From Sphingomonas glacialis (GTDB taxonomy: Bacteria > Pseudomonadota > Alphaproteobacteria > Sphingomonadales > Sphingomonadaceae): a DNA stretch of 64,000 bases. Position 1 is the first letter of the stretch. Each line of letters begins with the position of its first letter. The notes beneath the pieces are model-generated. The model searched no databases. It worked only from the letters and a program-made list of their open reading frames with translations, and was not told where the DNA came from. The stretch lies in NCBI RefSeq assembly GCF_014653575.1, contig NZ_BNAQ01000009.1:1-64000 (forward strand), read 5' to 3'. Both the position numbers and the translations under genes were made by a program. Shown here in pieces: positions 41,714 through 50,542 of this stretch.

Positions 41714-42963
41714 TGCCTGATGTACTGCTGTAAGCTGACGCGGAATCCGATACGCACCTCATTGGCGCTGCGTCGGTCGGTGACGATCGCCGTCGGCCCC
41801 GTGATCGTGCTGTGGCCATATTCGAGATGGAGACTGGCGAGTTTGCGCGTGTAGGGCAGGTTGTAGTTGAACCCTGTGCGGATCGCCTGTTGGGTTGCGC
41901 GCCGCGCGATCTGGTCGGCACCCAGGCTTACCACGTCAAACCGAGCGAACAGATCGAGGTCACCGGTCCGGGGCGCGTCGAATAGCGAGACCTGCCCCAT
42001 AACATAGCCACCATACACGTCGCTGCGGCTTTCGGAGAAGCGCGAGGAGATGCCTTCGGCCTCGATCGTCGTGGGGTGCCCGGCAATGGGAAAGGTATAG
42101 GCGATATCAGCCTCGCCTGTGGTCTTGGTGCCGGTCGCAGCCAGACCGCCTACGGCTGCAAAGCCGATGGCTGTCGCCAGATTGAAAGTACGGTCACGGA
42201 TGCCGGTCGTCCGATCGACGGCGAAGCCGGCCGTGAGTTTCCTGCCGCCCTTGTCGTCGCTGACCGGGGTCAGCACGATCTTGGCTGCGACCGCGCGGCC
42301 GAACGAGAAGTTGACCTGTTGGGCGTTCAATCCGCCTCGATTGTCACCGATTGAACCTAACAGCGTTACCGTGGGCGATAACATCTTCTGCACCTGAACA
42401 CCGAGCTGCGCGCCAAAGGTGTTGGTAGAACCGTGCTCCTCAAGGATCAGCGAGCGATTGATCGTCGGGAGATTACCCGACGATAGATTGTCGTCGCGTG
42501 ACAGGATGCTGGTGTTGTGCCCGAACAGCACACGGAATTTGGCGGGATCATCGGCGTCCTGCACTGCCACGAACAGGTTCTCGAAATCGTGGCTATTGAG
42601 CGTGCCCGCCAGACCAGGATTGATGCCAAAGGCGTTCGTGTCGGTCAGGTCGATTTCATAGACCCCGGCGATGCGCAGATGATCGCTGATGCGCGGCAAG
42701 TCGATCTCCGCGCCCTGCCGGACACGCCGGAAATAATCGGGTCCTCCGGGGTCGATCAGCCGTTCGGCGAACCCCCATGCGGTCAGCCGAAAGTCACCCG
42801 CCTGGTAGACGATTCCTACATCTGGTTTGAACGACAGCCCCTGCTTGGCCGGCGCTGGAACCTCGGGTTGCGGCGTCGCGTCGCCTGCCGTGCCGGTCGT
42901 TTGCGAGGCTGCTGGCGTGGCGGCAAGCAACCCCGCGACCATGACGGCCCGTGCGGCTTTCAC
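41710..42963 (-). CDS. outer-membrane porin-like beta-barrel protein
   Basis: 417 aa from a GTG that overlaps the PepSY stop (GTGA). A signal peptide (VKAARAVMVAGLLAATPAASQ) is followed by alternating beta-strand sequence, with residues typical of phosphate-selective-porin-like barrels (SFKPDVGIVYQAGDFRLTA; RIAGVYEIDLTD) and a C-terminal FRVSLQQY strand. It is predicted to sit in the outer membrane and act with the MFS carrier. Confidence 0.75.
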   Translation of the reverse strand: MKAARAVMVAGLLAATPAASQTTGTAGDATPQPEVPAPAKQGLSFKPDVGIVYQAGDFRLTAWGFAERLIDPGGPDYFRRVRQGAEIDLPRISDHLRIAGVYEIDLTDTNAFGINPGLAGTLNSHDFENLFVAVQDADDPAKFRVLFGHNTSILSRDDNLSSGNLPTINRSLILEEHGSTNTFGAQLGVQVQKMLSPTVTLLGSIGDNRGGLNAQQVNFSFGRAVAAKIVLTPVSDDKGGRKLTAGFAVDRTTGIRDRTFNLATAIGFAAVGGLAATGTKTTGEADIAYTFPIAGHPTTIEAEGISSRFSESRSDVYGGYVMGQVSLFDAPRTGDLDLFARFDVVSLGADQIARRATQQAIRTGFNYNLPYTRKLASLHLEYGHSTITGPTAIVTDRRSANEVRIGFRVSLQQYIRH

Positions 42964-43541
42964 CAGAGATACCGTCGCCAGCCGGTCAGCCTCGACGCCG
43001 AACCCTTCTGCCGCGCGCGATACATTTTGATGTAGAGCCACACCCCGGTCAGCGTCATCGCGACCAGCCCAAGGCCCCATAGCAGCCCCAGGAACTTGCC
43101 CCCGTCGCCGATGATCTCGCCCGAATGAAGTCGGATCAACCAATCCTCGCCGTCGGGCTCGTCAGACAGGATGGCGGCCGTAGCGACGCCGACCGCGACC
43201 TTGCGCGGGTCGGCTCCGTCGAGGTGGAACACGAATGCCGGGGTTGGTGCCTTGATCTGCCAATCCACCCCTGCGATCGGACGATTGCCGTAGCGCGCGA
43301 GAAGCACTGCTCGCGCGTGGTCGAGAGCGGCCGGATCGAGCCCGGTTGGCTTCGCAAGCGATAACGGCGACACGATCGACGCCGCTGCTTCCTTTGCCGC
43401 TTCTTCCGACCCGAATATCTGCTGATATTGGAGCGCGACGCCGGTGATCGACACCAACAGGAATAGAACGGCCGCGCCGATCCCCAGCCAGCGGTGAAAT
43501 TGACGGGCGGTCAGCCGGGTTTTGCGTTTCACTGGCTGCAT
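42960..43541 (-). CDS. PepSY-domain membrane protein
   Basis: 193 aa: an N-terminal helix after TARQFHRWLGIGAAVLF, a periplasmic PepSY-type domain, and a C-terminal helix (LGLVAMTLTGVWLYIK). PepSY-associated TM proteins occur near metal-uptake or resistance genes. First gene of the minus-strand unit, divergent from the ChrB-domain gene. Confidence 0.8.
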   Translation of the reverse strand: MQPVKRKTRLTARQFHRWLGIGAAVLFLLVSITGVALQYQQIFGSEEAAKEAAASIVSPLSLAKPTGLDPAALDHARAVLLARYGNRPIAGVDWQIKAPTPAFVFHLDGADPRKVAVGVATAAILSDEPDGEDWLIRLHSGEIIGDGGKFLGLLWGLGLVAMTLTGVWLYIKMYRARQKGSASRLTGWRRYLW

Positions 43542-43553
43542 GACCGTCCTCCC

Positions 43554-43625
43554 TCGGTGTAATGCAACACCTATTACATCATCTATATGGGCTTTGCCAT
43601 CGGTGCAACAGGTGTAACATTAAAC
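43554..43625. promoter_or_regulatory. divergent promoter region with repeated motif
   Basis: TGCAACACCTATTACA and TGCAACAGGTGTAACA (12 of 16 identical) occur about 45 bp apart. The left block is also inside a GGTGT/ACACC inverted repeat. They are candidate operator sites of the ChrB-domain protein. Confidence 0.35.
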
Positions 43626-43629
43626 GACC

Positions 43630-44163
43630 ATGACGCTTCGTTGGCTACTTTTCCTGGGTCACCTCCCTGCTACCTCGTCCAGCGCACGGGTCGCGCTCTG
43701 GCGTCGCCTACGCGCAGCCGGTGCCGCCAGTCTCGAACACGGCACGTGGGTACTGCCCGAAAGTGAGGCGCACGCTACGCTGTTCGCTGATCTGGCCAAC
43801 ACGGTCCGTCAACAGGGGGGCAGTGTGTCGATCTTCGCCGGCAATGTCGTGGGTGGGGACGACGAAGCCATCGCACGGTTCCGCTCCGATCGGGCACGTG
43901 AGTACGACGAATTCCATAACCGCGCTGATGCGCTCTTGGCCGAAGTCGCCAAAGAAACCGCCGCGGGTAAATTCATGTTCGCGGAGTTGGAAGAAATCGA
44001 GGACGATTTCGAGAAACAGCGGGCATGGCTCGCCAAAATTGAGGTCCGCGATTTTTTCAAGGATGCCCGGTCGGAACAGGCCAGATCCAAACTGGCGGAA
44101 TGTGGTGAGGCGCTCCAGGTTTTCTCGCGTCTGGTCTATGAGAACGAGGGCGCTGAAAAGTAA
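43630..44163 (+). CDS. ChrB N-terminal-domain protein (chromate-response type)
   Basis: 177 aa: WLLFLGHLPATSSSARVALW, LRAAGAASLEHGTWVLPES, and a long helical C-terminal half. This is the N-terminal domain family of ChrB, the chromate-sensing regulator. The larger C-terminal domain of canonical ChrB is absent. It is divergent from the PepSY-porin-MFS operon, so it is the likely regulator. No chrA gene is in the window. Confidence 0.78.
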   Translation: MTLRWLLFLGHLPATSSSARVALWRRLRAAGAASLEHGTWVLPESEAHATLFADLANTVRQQGGSVSIFAGNVVGGDDEAIARFRSDRAREYDEFHNRADALLAEVAKETAAGKFMFAELEEIEDDFEKQRAWLAKIEVRDFFKDARSEQARSKLAECGEALQVFSRLVYENEGAEK

Positions 44164-44395
44164 TGCTCGACACACTGCGCGAGATCGGGCGGGTTGAACG
44201 CACCTAATTCAAGCGCGCTTGGTGAGCGATCCCGCCGGGGAGCCGCATACTCACCCGCATCGCCACGACCCGACAACTCAAAGTCACCCGCATTACCCAG
44301 CTTCACACCGTGGCCAAGCTGATTTAAGATTTGAGGCGTTTGAAACTCGAGAAAGCAAAGGCTCTGCTCGATCTCCCTCAACAGGAGTTCGAACT

Positions 44396-45628
44396 ATGGC
44401 TACACCTCTCTCACTTCAACTTCGCATCGATGACACGGACAACGCGTTCGCGGCGGTGATCGAAAGCTACGACGGGCAACTGCAGGCCGGTCGATATGGC
44501 CTTAGACGTCGCCGTTATCTCGCAAGCGTCATTCACTTTGGGCAGTGGCTTAGCGACCAAGGTCTCTCGATTAATCGCCTCGACGAACACCTGATCGCCA
44601 AGTTCCTGTCGGAGCACCTGCCACAGTGTTCATGCCAGCGGCCGGTGCCGCTCCGAATGATCGAGGTCAGAGCCGCACTTAATATCATGCTTCGTCTCCT
44701 GCGAACGCAGGGAATAGTCGCCGTTCCGTTCAAGGATGATATCGGGCGCGAACTCGCTGGCTTCGATACGAAGATGGTCGAGGTCTGGGGACTGTCGAAA
44801 GGTACCCGCGACCATCGCTGCCGGATCATCCGCCGGTTGCTCAAGAGTCAGTTTGGGACGGGTCCGATCGCAACGACACAACTCCGTCCGCCGGCGATCC
44901 GGGCGTTCGTAATCGGCGATGCTGGCTGGAGCACGAGCACGATCCGGGTCATGGCCGGTGCCGTCCGCTGCTATCTCCGGCACCGCCAGCTGCTTGGCGA
45001 CGATGTTCGTGATCTGCTTCGCGCCGTGCCGCGGCCGGCGTACTGGCGGGACGCGGCATTGCCGGAAGCGCTCTCGCCGGACGAGTTGAACCAACTCTTG
45101 CACGCGTTCGACGCGCCTTGTCCCTCGCGCAGGCGCGGTTACGCTATGGTTCGCTGCCTCGCCGACCTTGGGCTTAGATGCAGCGAGATCGTCGCGCTGC
45201 GGCTGGATGATATAGGCTGGCAGGAAGGAACGGTGCGGATCGGCGCCGGTAAGGCGCGTCGTGCGGACGTGCTGCCGCTGCCGCAAGCGACCGGGGAAGC
45301 GATCGCCGACTATCTGCTGCACGAGCGACCGACGACGAGCCGGCGAGAGGTGTTCGTCCGGCATGTAGCCCCGCTAGGCGAGCCGGTCGGACGACGCGTT
45401 GTTCAGCAAGCTGTCCACGCCGCCTACCGGCGACTTGGCTGGGAACGAACGAGGGTCCACATCCTTCGCCACACGCTCGGCAGTCGGCTCGTCAACGCCG
45501 GCACACCGATGAAGCAGATCGCGGACCTGCTCCGTCATCGCAGCATCGTCACCTCCGCGATCTACACTCGGGTCGACGCTACGCGGCTATCGGCTGTCGC
45601 ACTGCCCTGGCCGGGGGACGCGGCATGA
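44396..45628 (+). CDS. ritA: RIT tyrosine recombinase A
   Basis: 410 aa from ATG 44396 (AGGAG 9 nt upstream). It has an N-terminal SAM-like core-binding region, then the catalytic domain with ADLGLRCSEIVALRLDD (first Arg), HILRHTLGSRLVNAG (His-x-x-Arg) and LLRHRSIVTSAIYTRVD (His and Tyr nucleophile). First of three overlapping recombinase genes, overlapping ritB by 4 bp. Confidence 0.88.
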   Translation: MATPLSLQLRIDDTDNAFAAVIESYDGQLQAGRYGLRRRRYLASVIHFGQWLSDQGLSINRLDEHLIAKFLSEHLPQCSCQRPVPLRMIEVRAALNIMLRLLRTQGIVAVPFKDDIGRELAGFDTKMVEVWGLSKGTRDHRCRIIRRLLKSQFGTGPIATTQLRPPAIRAFVIGDAGWSTSTIRVMAGAVRCYLRHRQLLGDDVRDLLRAVPRPAYWRDAALPEALSPDELNQLLHAFDAPCPSRRRGYAMVRCLADLGLRCSEIVALRLDDIGWQEGTVRIGAGKARRADVLPLPQATGEAIADYLLHERPTTSRREVFVRHVAPLGEPVGRRVVQQAVHAAYRRLGWERTRVHILRHTLGSRLVNAGTPMKQIADLLRHRSIVTSAIYTRVDATRLSAVALPWPGDAA

Positions 45629-46584
45629 GCGCCCCCTCCACGATGCTGGTGCGGGCACAGGAATACCTCGCCGAGCGCCGCCATCTTGGCTTCGAGCTCG
45701 ACCGATCCGGCAGCCTTACCCTGGCGTTCGCCCGCTTCGCCGACGCCAGCGGCCATGTCGGCCCGCTTGCCGTGCAGATCGTCCTGCGATGGGCCAAAGA
45801 GGGCGCAGCACGCGCTGACCCATTTACCTGGGCTGGGCGGGTTGCTGTACTCAGGCCGTTCGCCCGGCATCTTGCCGATCGCGATCCGAGCACCCGGTTC
45901 CCGGAGGACTCACCGTTCGGATGCTCGCACCGACGGCTCGCTCCCCACATCTACTCGTCCGCCGAAATCGAGTCGCTGATCGCGGCCGCGAAGCGGCTCC
46001 CCGGCGGGTTGACGCCCGCAACCTTCGCTACGCTGTTCGGGCTGCTTGCCGCGTCCGGCATGCGTATCTCCGAGGCGCTTCGGCTGAGCATTCACGATAT
46101 CGGTGACATCCAAACGCAGATTACCGTGCATCACTCGAAGTTCCAGCGGAGCCGGCTCGTACCGCTACACCCGACCGCCACGGCGGCGCTGAGAGCCTAT
46201 TTGCGCATCCGGGCCAAGCACGGATCGATGGAGGGCAGCACGCCGCTGTTCCTTCTTGAGCAAACCGGCGAGCGCCTCACCTATGGAAACGTCAGGTCAG
46301 TGTTCGGCCGGCTTGCTGCTGAGCTTGGCATCCAGGCCCGCGGCGGCCATCAGGTCATCCGCATCCACGACCTGCGACATAGCTTCATCTGCCGTCGCCT
46401 GATGCTTTGGCAGCAAAACGGCGCCGACATCGGCAACGCGATGATGGCGCTCTCGACCTATGTCGGGCACGTCAACCTCGGCGACACTTACTGGTACCTG
46501 CAGGCGGTGCCGGACCTGATGGCGATCGCCGGGAGCCGGTTCGAGGCGCTAAGCGCCAAGGATGCTGAGGTGCGTCATGGCTGA
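45625..46584 (+). CDS. ritB: RIT tyrosine recombinase B
   Basis: 319 aa. Catalytic features: ASGMRISEALRLSIHDI, IRIHDLRHSFICRRLML and YVGHVNLGDTYWYLQA with the Tyr. The N-terminus resembles a core-binding domain (YLAERRHLGFELDRSG). ATG overlaps the ritA stop; the 3' end overlaps ritC. Confidence 0.88.
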   Translation: MSAPSTMLVRAQEYLAERRHLGFELDRSGSLTLAFARFADASGHVGPLAVQIVLRWAKEGAARADPFTWAGRVAVLRPFARHLADRDPSTRFPEDSPFGCSHRRLAPHIYSSAEIESLIAAAKRLPGGLTPATFATLFGLLAASGMRISEALRLSIHDIGDIQTQITVHHSKFQRSRLVPLHPTATAALRAYLRIRAKHGSMEGSTPLFLLEQTGERLTYGNVRSVFGRLAAELGIQARGGHQVIRIHDLRHSFICRRLMLWQQNGADIGNAMMALSTYVGHVNLGDTYWYLQAVPDLMAIAGSRFEALSAKDAEVRHG

Positions 46585-47587
46585 CTCTCTCGCACCCCCC
46601 TCCTTCCCGGCGCTGCTCCAGCGGTTCTTCACGGAATACCTGCGCGAGCAGCGGGCGGTCAGCCCTAGCACAGTCGCCGCATATCGCGACACGTTCCGGC
46701 TTATGCTCCTGTTCGCGCAGAGGACGATCGGGAAGTCACCGACCGAGCTTGCGCTCGCCGATATCGATGGGACGCTGATCCTCGCGTTCCTTGACCATCT
46801 CGAGCGCGAGCGCAGCAACAGCGTGCGCAGCCGCAACGCGCGCCTGTCGGCGATCCGTTCGTTCCTGAAGTACGCCGCCCATCAGGATCTGACGGCGCTC
46901 GCCACCATCGAACATGGCTTGGCAGTACCGCAGAAGCGGTCCGACCAGAACGTGCTCGGCTTCCTGACGCGACCTGAGATGGAGGCGATTATTGCAGCGC
47001 CAGACCCGCAAAGCTGGGCCGGACGGCGAGATCGCGCGCTGTTCACCCTGCTCTACAACACAGGCGCGCGCGTATCGGAGATCATCGATCTTCGAGTCGG
47101 CGACGTCGTACTCGACGTATCGCCTGTAGCGCACCTCCGTGGAAAGGGTCGGAAGCGACGAAGCGTGCCGATCTGGAAGACGACTGCTGCCACGTTGCGG
47201 CAATGGCAGCGCCACCTGCCCAGGGCCTGCGAAAACGATCCGCTGTTCCCGAACAGCTCTGGCGGAAGGCTGTCGCGGTCCAGTGTCACTCAGCGCCTCG
47301 CACTCGCGGTTACGAGCGCGTCCCGGTCGCTACCCCAGCTGGGCGGGAAGCCGATCTCGCCTCATACCATCCGTCACACGACCGCGATGCACCTGCTTCA
47401 GGCGGGTGTGGACATCACCGTCATCGCGCTCTGGCTCGGGCACGAAAGCCCGACAACGACGCACATCTATCTGGAGGCGGACCTCGCGATGAAGGAAGCA
47501 GCGCTCAGTCGGTTGGAGCCGACTGCCGCCACGCCGGGACGCTATCGTGCCCCGGATCGGCTGATGGCGTTCCTTCAAGCGCTCTGA
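46577..47587 (+). CDS. ritC: RIT tyrosine recombinase C
   Basis: 336 aa from the ATG at 46577, which overlaps the ritB stop by 8 bp. XerC/D-like: QRFFTEYLREQRAVSPSTVA N-terminal region, NTGARVSEIIDLRVGDV, SPHTIRHTTAMHLLQAGVD and WLGHESPTTTHIYLEAD. Its TGA lies at the inner edge of the right terminal repeat. Confidence 0.9.
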   Translation: MADSLAPPSFPALLQRFFTEYLREQRAVSPSTVAAYRDTFRLMLLFAQRTIGKSPTELALADIDGTLILAFLDHLERERSNSVRSRNARLSAIRSFLKYAAHQDLTALATIEHGLAVPQKRSDQNVLGFLTRPEMEAIIAAPDPQSWAGRRDRALFTLLYNTGARVSEIIDLRVGDVVLDVSPVAHLRGKGRKRRSVPIWKTTAATLRQWQRHLPRACENDPLFPNSSGGRLSRSSVTQRLALAVTSASRSLPQLGGKPISPHTIRHTTAMHLLQAGVDITVIALWLGHESPTTTHIYLEADLAMKEAALSRLEPTAATPGRYRAPDRLMAFLQAL

Positions 47588-47696
47588 TTATGCGCAGCCC
47601 GGCCGGGCAATAACCCGGCCGGAACCGCGTTCCGATCGACCCATCTACATAATCTCGAACGGATCATAATCGTTGTTATGCCGATCTGCGCATAAC

Positions 47697-47720
47697 AACG
47701 AATACGACCCCTTCGCCTGA
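47697..47720 (+). pseudogene. displaced 3' end of the small membrane protein gene
   Basis: AACGAATACGACCCC and the codons to TGA read NEYDPFA-stop, matching the tail position of the gene truncated at 40286 and of the paralogue at 57023 (NGYDPFA). This shows where the RIT element entered. Confidence 0.7.
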
Positions 47721-47726
47721 CCAGAT

Positions 47727-47744
47727 GGGGGCCGAAAGGCCCCC
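47727..47744 (+). terminator. hairpin after the displaced 3' end
   Basis: Perfect 7-bp stem GGGGGCC / GGCCCCC with a GAAA tetraloop. There is no T-run, so it may be a stabilising or Rho-dependent structure. Confidence 0.45.
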
Positions 47745-48093
47745 GCGCCTTCGTCAGGCGCAAAGGTCTAGGGCCAGGCCGGCCATCGAGCCCGTCCCAC
47801 CACCCCGCGCTTTCCGGCGCAAAAGAGAGGGGCCAAGCCGGGTATCGAGCCCGCCTCGTCCCCGCGCTACGCGCAGCTGCGGCACCTGTGGGAGAACTGC
47901 TCATTCGTGTCGTCGTAGTATGACATGGATGCGGCGATTGCCTCAAGGATGTGCGGTTCCCCCAATTTGCTCACGCAAATCGGCTCCCCCACGCCCCGCT
48001 GGCGCGGCCGCTTTACGCGGTCCCTGACCCGATCGCCCGGAGCCCATGTCCCGGTACTCCCGCACAATTTCGTGCCAACAACGGGAGAAGCCT
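47745..48093 (+). repeat. leader repeat region, type 2, copy 1 (no gene)
   Basis: No gene was recognised. From about 47940 to 48031 the sequence (CAAGGATGTGCGGTTCCCCC..., CCCCCACGCCCCGCT...) is a diverged copy of 49757-49876; both directly precede small backbone genes. Confidence 0.55.
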
Positions 48094-48353
48094 ATGCAAG
48101 TCGATCTGTATCAAACACTCAAATCCATCAAGGTAACCGACGATCAGGCAAAGCTGGTGGTAGCCAGCATCGAGGAGTATATCGACGACATGGTTGGAGA
48201 CGCGACAAAGCCGCTTTCCACGAGAAGATCGACGGCCTGCAACGGTCGCTCGATACGCACATGAAAACCCAGACATGGGTCATAAGCATCATCGGCTTTA
48301 CCATCGTGGCCCTGACCGCGATCGGAACGCTGGTGTCGATTCTGCGGCACTAA
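48094..48353 (+). pseudogene. small coiled-coil/TM protein with single-base frameshift
   Basis: MQVDLYQTLKSIKVTDDQAK... reads to DATK at about 48206. One missing base (probably an A in AAA) moves the continuation (AAFHEKIDGLQRSL, TWVISIIGFTIVALTAIG) to another frame that ends at 48353. Corrected, it is an about 86-aa protein with a helical domain and a C-terminal membrane helix, like DUF1640-type plasmid proteins. It may be a sequencing homopolymer error. GGGAGA precedes the ATG. Confidence 0.65.
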
Positions 48354-48358
48354 GACGA

Positions 48359-48380
48359 GGGGGCTCCGGCCCCCTTTTTT
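48359..48380 (+). terminator. Rho-independent terminator
   Basis: GGGGGC / GCCCCC stem, TCCG loop and six T residues, directly after the frameshifted gene. Confidence 0.85.
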
Positions 48381-48405
48381 GCTCACCGCGTACTGTTGCC
48401 GACGA

Positions 48406-48732
48406 TCAACTCCACGCCGTCCTGACGGGCGGCAGCTCCTCGAATGCTTCGAGCAGCCTGGGTTCCCGCAGCAGCGTCGTCCACTGCCCCCCATAGGTCC
48501 GTGACGCCAGATAGAAGGTCGAACCGTAGCACTCGACCATCCGGCAACGCTCCAGCTTGTCGACCAGCGAATAGTTGGCACCGTGGCGGGCGACGACATC
48601 TTCCATCTCGACGCGCATCAATGTCCCGCATTGACAGCAGCGCGAGCGAACCAGCGCTTTCATCCGCAACATCGTGCCGGCGTTCTCCATCCAGCGGGGC
48701 CACAGGGCAACGATGTTGGTAGACGTTTCCAT
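48406..48732 (-). CDS. hypothetical protein with CxxC motif
   Basis: 108 aa from METSTNIVALW. It contains SRCCQCGTLMRVEMEDV, a single zinc-binding-like CxxC pair, followed by a mixed segment ending FEELPPVRTAWS. No named family. It is the only minus-strand gene between the two leader-repeat regions. Confidence 0.6.
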   Translation of the reverse strand: METSTNIVALWPRWMENAGTMLRMKALVRSRCCQCGTLMRVEMEDVVARHGANYSLVDKLERCRMVECYGSTFYLASRTYGGQWTTLLREPRLLEAFEELPPVRTAWS

Positions 48733-48978
48733 GGCCGCGACGATAGTCCTCCCGGTCGGGGATCGCCAGCGGTTTGGGGTCGGCCGGTCTCCAACTCGCC
48801 GCCATCCCAAGGGGCCTTTCGGGCTCCTGCGTCCTCGCCGAGGCGCTTTCACGCGCAAGTCCGCCACGCGGACTTCTCCACTGCGTTTCGACCCTACGGG
48901 TGCGCGAGCCAGCTATGCCTTGGCGGTCCTGTCGCCGGTCGAAGGCCCCGATTGGCGGGGTCAGACAAGGAGACCGAC

Positions 48979-49371
48979 ATGGCCGACCAGACCTTCACAT
49001 CCGAGCGCCCCAAGGGCGGGCCGACCGAGATCGCGCGGCTCAACGACTGGCTACGCGCACATATCACTGCCCCAGTTAACAACCGCATCGTGATGACGAG
49101 CGGTATCGCCGACCTGATCGGAGACGTCAGTATCTTTCGTGGATTCCGCAAGCGCGCCGAGCTGATCCGCACCGTACGTGACTACGACCGCTTCGATGAC
49201 GCCATCAACCCGCACGGCGAGCGCGACATGGGCCGGTTCGAATTCGAAGGCACCGCCTGCTACTGGAAGATCGACTACTACGACCTCGACCTGATCGGGG
49301 GTTCGGAGGATCCGGCCGATCCGTTTCAGACCACGCGCGTCCTCACCATCATGCGCGTCGACGAACGATGA
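48979..49371 (+). CDS. DUF3768 family protein
   Basis: 130 aa: IARLNDWLRAHITAP, DLIGDVSIFRGFRKRAELIR, YDRFDDAINPHGERDMGRFE and CYWKIDYYDLDL are the family hallmarks. Function unknown; widespread on alphaproteobacterial plasmids. AAGGAG precedes the ATG and a terminator follows. Confidence 0.88.
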   Translation: MADQTFTSERPKGGPTEIARLNDWLRAHITAPVNNRIVMTSGIADLIGDVSIFRGFRKRAELIRTVRDYDRFDDAINPHGERDMGRFEFEGTACYWKIDYYDLDLIGGSEDPADPFQTTRVLTIMRVDER

Positions 49372-49379
49372 TGCACACC

Positions 49380-49409
49380 GCCCCGACGCGCCCAGCCGTC
49401 GGGGCTTTT
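49380..49409 (+). terminator. Rho-independent terminator after the DUF3768 gene
   Basis: 9-bp perfect stem GCCCCGACG / CGTCGGGGC followed by TTTT. Confidence 0.8.
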
Positions 49410-49434
49410 CCCCATCTCCCGAAAGGATCGCATC

Positions 49435-49644
49435 ATGACCGTCGAAACGATCAATCAGATTAGCGCAACCGAGCGCGCACGCCGTCACCGTGAGGTGGAC
49501 TTCGCACGCGGCAACGTCCGCCACGAAGGCGGCATCCTCTCCGAGGAGATCGAGCAGCTCAATGCCCGCTACATCGCCGGTGAAATCGACAGCGACGCGC
49601 TGACCGGTGCGATCCTGGCATCGCAGACCGTCCAGCTCCCTTGA
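49435..49644 (+). CDS. VbhA-like antitoxin-domain protein
   Basis: 69 aa; AAAGGATCGC upstream. EIEQLNARYIAGEIDSDAL and the preceding ARGNVRHEGG resemble the helical antitoxin domain that inhibits Fic toxins such as VbhT. No Fic gene is present in the window, so it is an orphan or has another role. Assignment is by family memory only. Confidence 0.5.
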   Translation: MTVETINQISATERARRHREVDFARGNVRHEGGILSEEIEQLNARYIAGEIDSDALTGAILASQTVQLP

Positions 49645-49756
49645 TGGCGCGGAGGTAGAAGGGAGTGCGCTGTGTGGCGGCCTCCCCTGCCCCACCACCG
49701 TCGGAAAGGCTCTGTCGTCGACGCCGTTCCATCGTGACGACCGGGCGGGGCCGGCG

Positions 49757-49876
49757 TCAAGGATGCGCGGTGCCCCCAATTTTGACGCGGCCTCCGTTTT
49801 CGCTGCGCTGCACTACGGCCACGACAAAATCGGCACCCCCACGCCCCGCTTCGCGGCCGCTTGCGCGGTCCTGTGA
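49757..49876 (+). repeat. leader repeat, type 2, copy 2
   Basis: Diverged copy of 47940-48031: CAAGGATGCGCGGT, CCCCCAATTTT, then GGCACCCCCACGCCCCGCTT. It precedes the small gene at 49936. Confidence 0.55.
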
Positions 49877-49935
49877 CCCCGACCCCGCCCGATCGTCAGC
49901 CCGCCTCTGTCTCAAGCGAACAGAAGGAGGATCAG

Positions 49936-50079
49936 ATGAACATTCAAACCGCACGCACCCAAGCATGGCTCGCGGACCTGGCCAGCATCCAAGCGGAGAT
50001 CGCGATACACGGGATGCCCGCGGCACCCCGGCCCGCTCGCAAACGGACCCGCAAGCTCAAGCCGCTTTGGGAAGAGTGA
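49936..50079 (+). CDS. small basic protein (47 aa)
   Basis: MNIQTARTQAWLADLASIQA, then a Pro/Arg/Lys-rich tail ending LKPLWEE. A very good ribosome-binding site (AAGGAGG) and a following GC hairpin support it as real. No function assigned. Confidence 0.6.
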   Translation: MNIQTARTQAWLADLASIQAEIAIHGMPAAPRPARKRTRKLKPLWEE

Positions 50080-50119
50080 CCGAGACGGGGCGGCGCTGCC
50101 GCCCCGCTCTCGTCATGTC

Positions 50120-50542
50120 TCACACCGCTCGATGCGCCAGCACCTCGCGGATCCCGCGCGCGCAGCCCTCGGGGAATCCCTGCACATATCCGATCAGAAA
50201 CGCGGTGAAGCCAATCCCGATCAGCGCCGCGATACCAAGCACGACGAGCTGCGGCAGCGACGCCCGTTGATGCAATGGTGTCCTCGCAGGAGGCGTCATT
50301 CTCCGCTGATGCGCCCGCTGCAACGTTCGAACCGCGGCGATCATCTCCTCGACCAGGAGCATGTTGTGTCGCGAGATTTCTCCAACATCGACGATCAGCT
50401 CCCGCGATGCGACAGCCGCATATTCAAACGTCAGCTCCGGTGTATCCACGAGACCGCTTAGTCCCGAACTTCGCTGATGCAGTTGCAACAATCCCGTCTC
50501 GATTTCGAGCAGAACGGCTTCTTCAAGGTCCGGTTTACTCAC
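50120..50542 (-). CDS. hypothetical membrane-anchored protein
   Basis: 140 aa from a GTG at 50542 (GGAG 5 nt upstream). The N-terminal about 90 residues are helical, then a basic linker and one C-terminal membrane helix (LVVLGIAALIGIGFTAFLIG). Orientation is predicted N-in with a short C-terminal tail. No family recognised. Confidence 0.55.
   Translation of the reverse strand: MSKPDLEEAVLLEIETGLLQLHQRSSGLSGLVDTPELTFEYAAVASRELIVDVGEISRHNMLLVEEMIAAVRTLQRAHQRRMTPPARTPLHQRASLPQLVVLGIAALIGIGFTAFLIGYVQGFPEGCARGIREVLAHRAV

Larger units (their letters stand above)
40286..47701 (+). mobile_element. Recombinase-In-Trio (RIT) element with chromate-type cargo, about 7.4 kb
   Basis: Three overlapping tyrosine recombinases (44396-47587) define a RIT element. 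Inverted repeats of about 90 bp, with about six differences, bound it (40286-40374 and 47586-47675). Each contains a CGGCCGGG/CCCGGCCG hairpin. AACGA occurs at both outer edges, and a palindrome TCGTTGTTATG / CATAACAACGA lies at the right boundary. Between left end and recombinases are a porin/PepSY/MFS operon and a ChrB-domain gene. RIT elements described so far usually carry little besides the trio. Confidence 0.82.

Noticed and set aside
43630..44163. Full chromate operon
   Set aside because: Only a ChrB N-terminal-domain protein is present; no ChrA transporter is seen, so the substrate of the MFS/porin set is left open.
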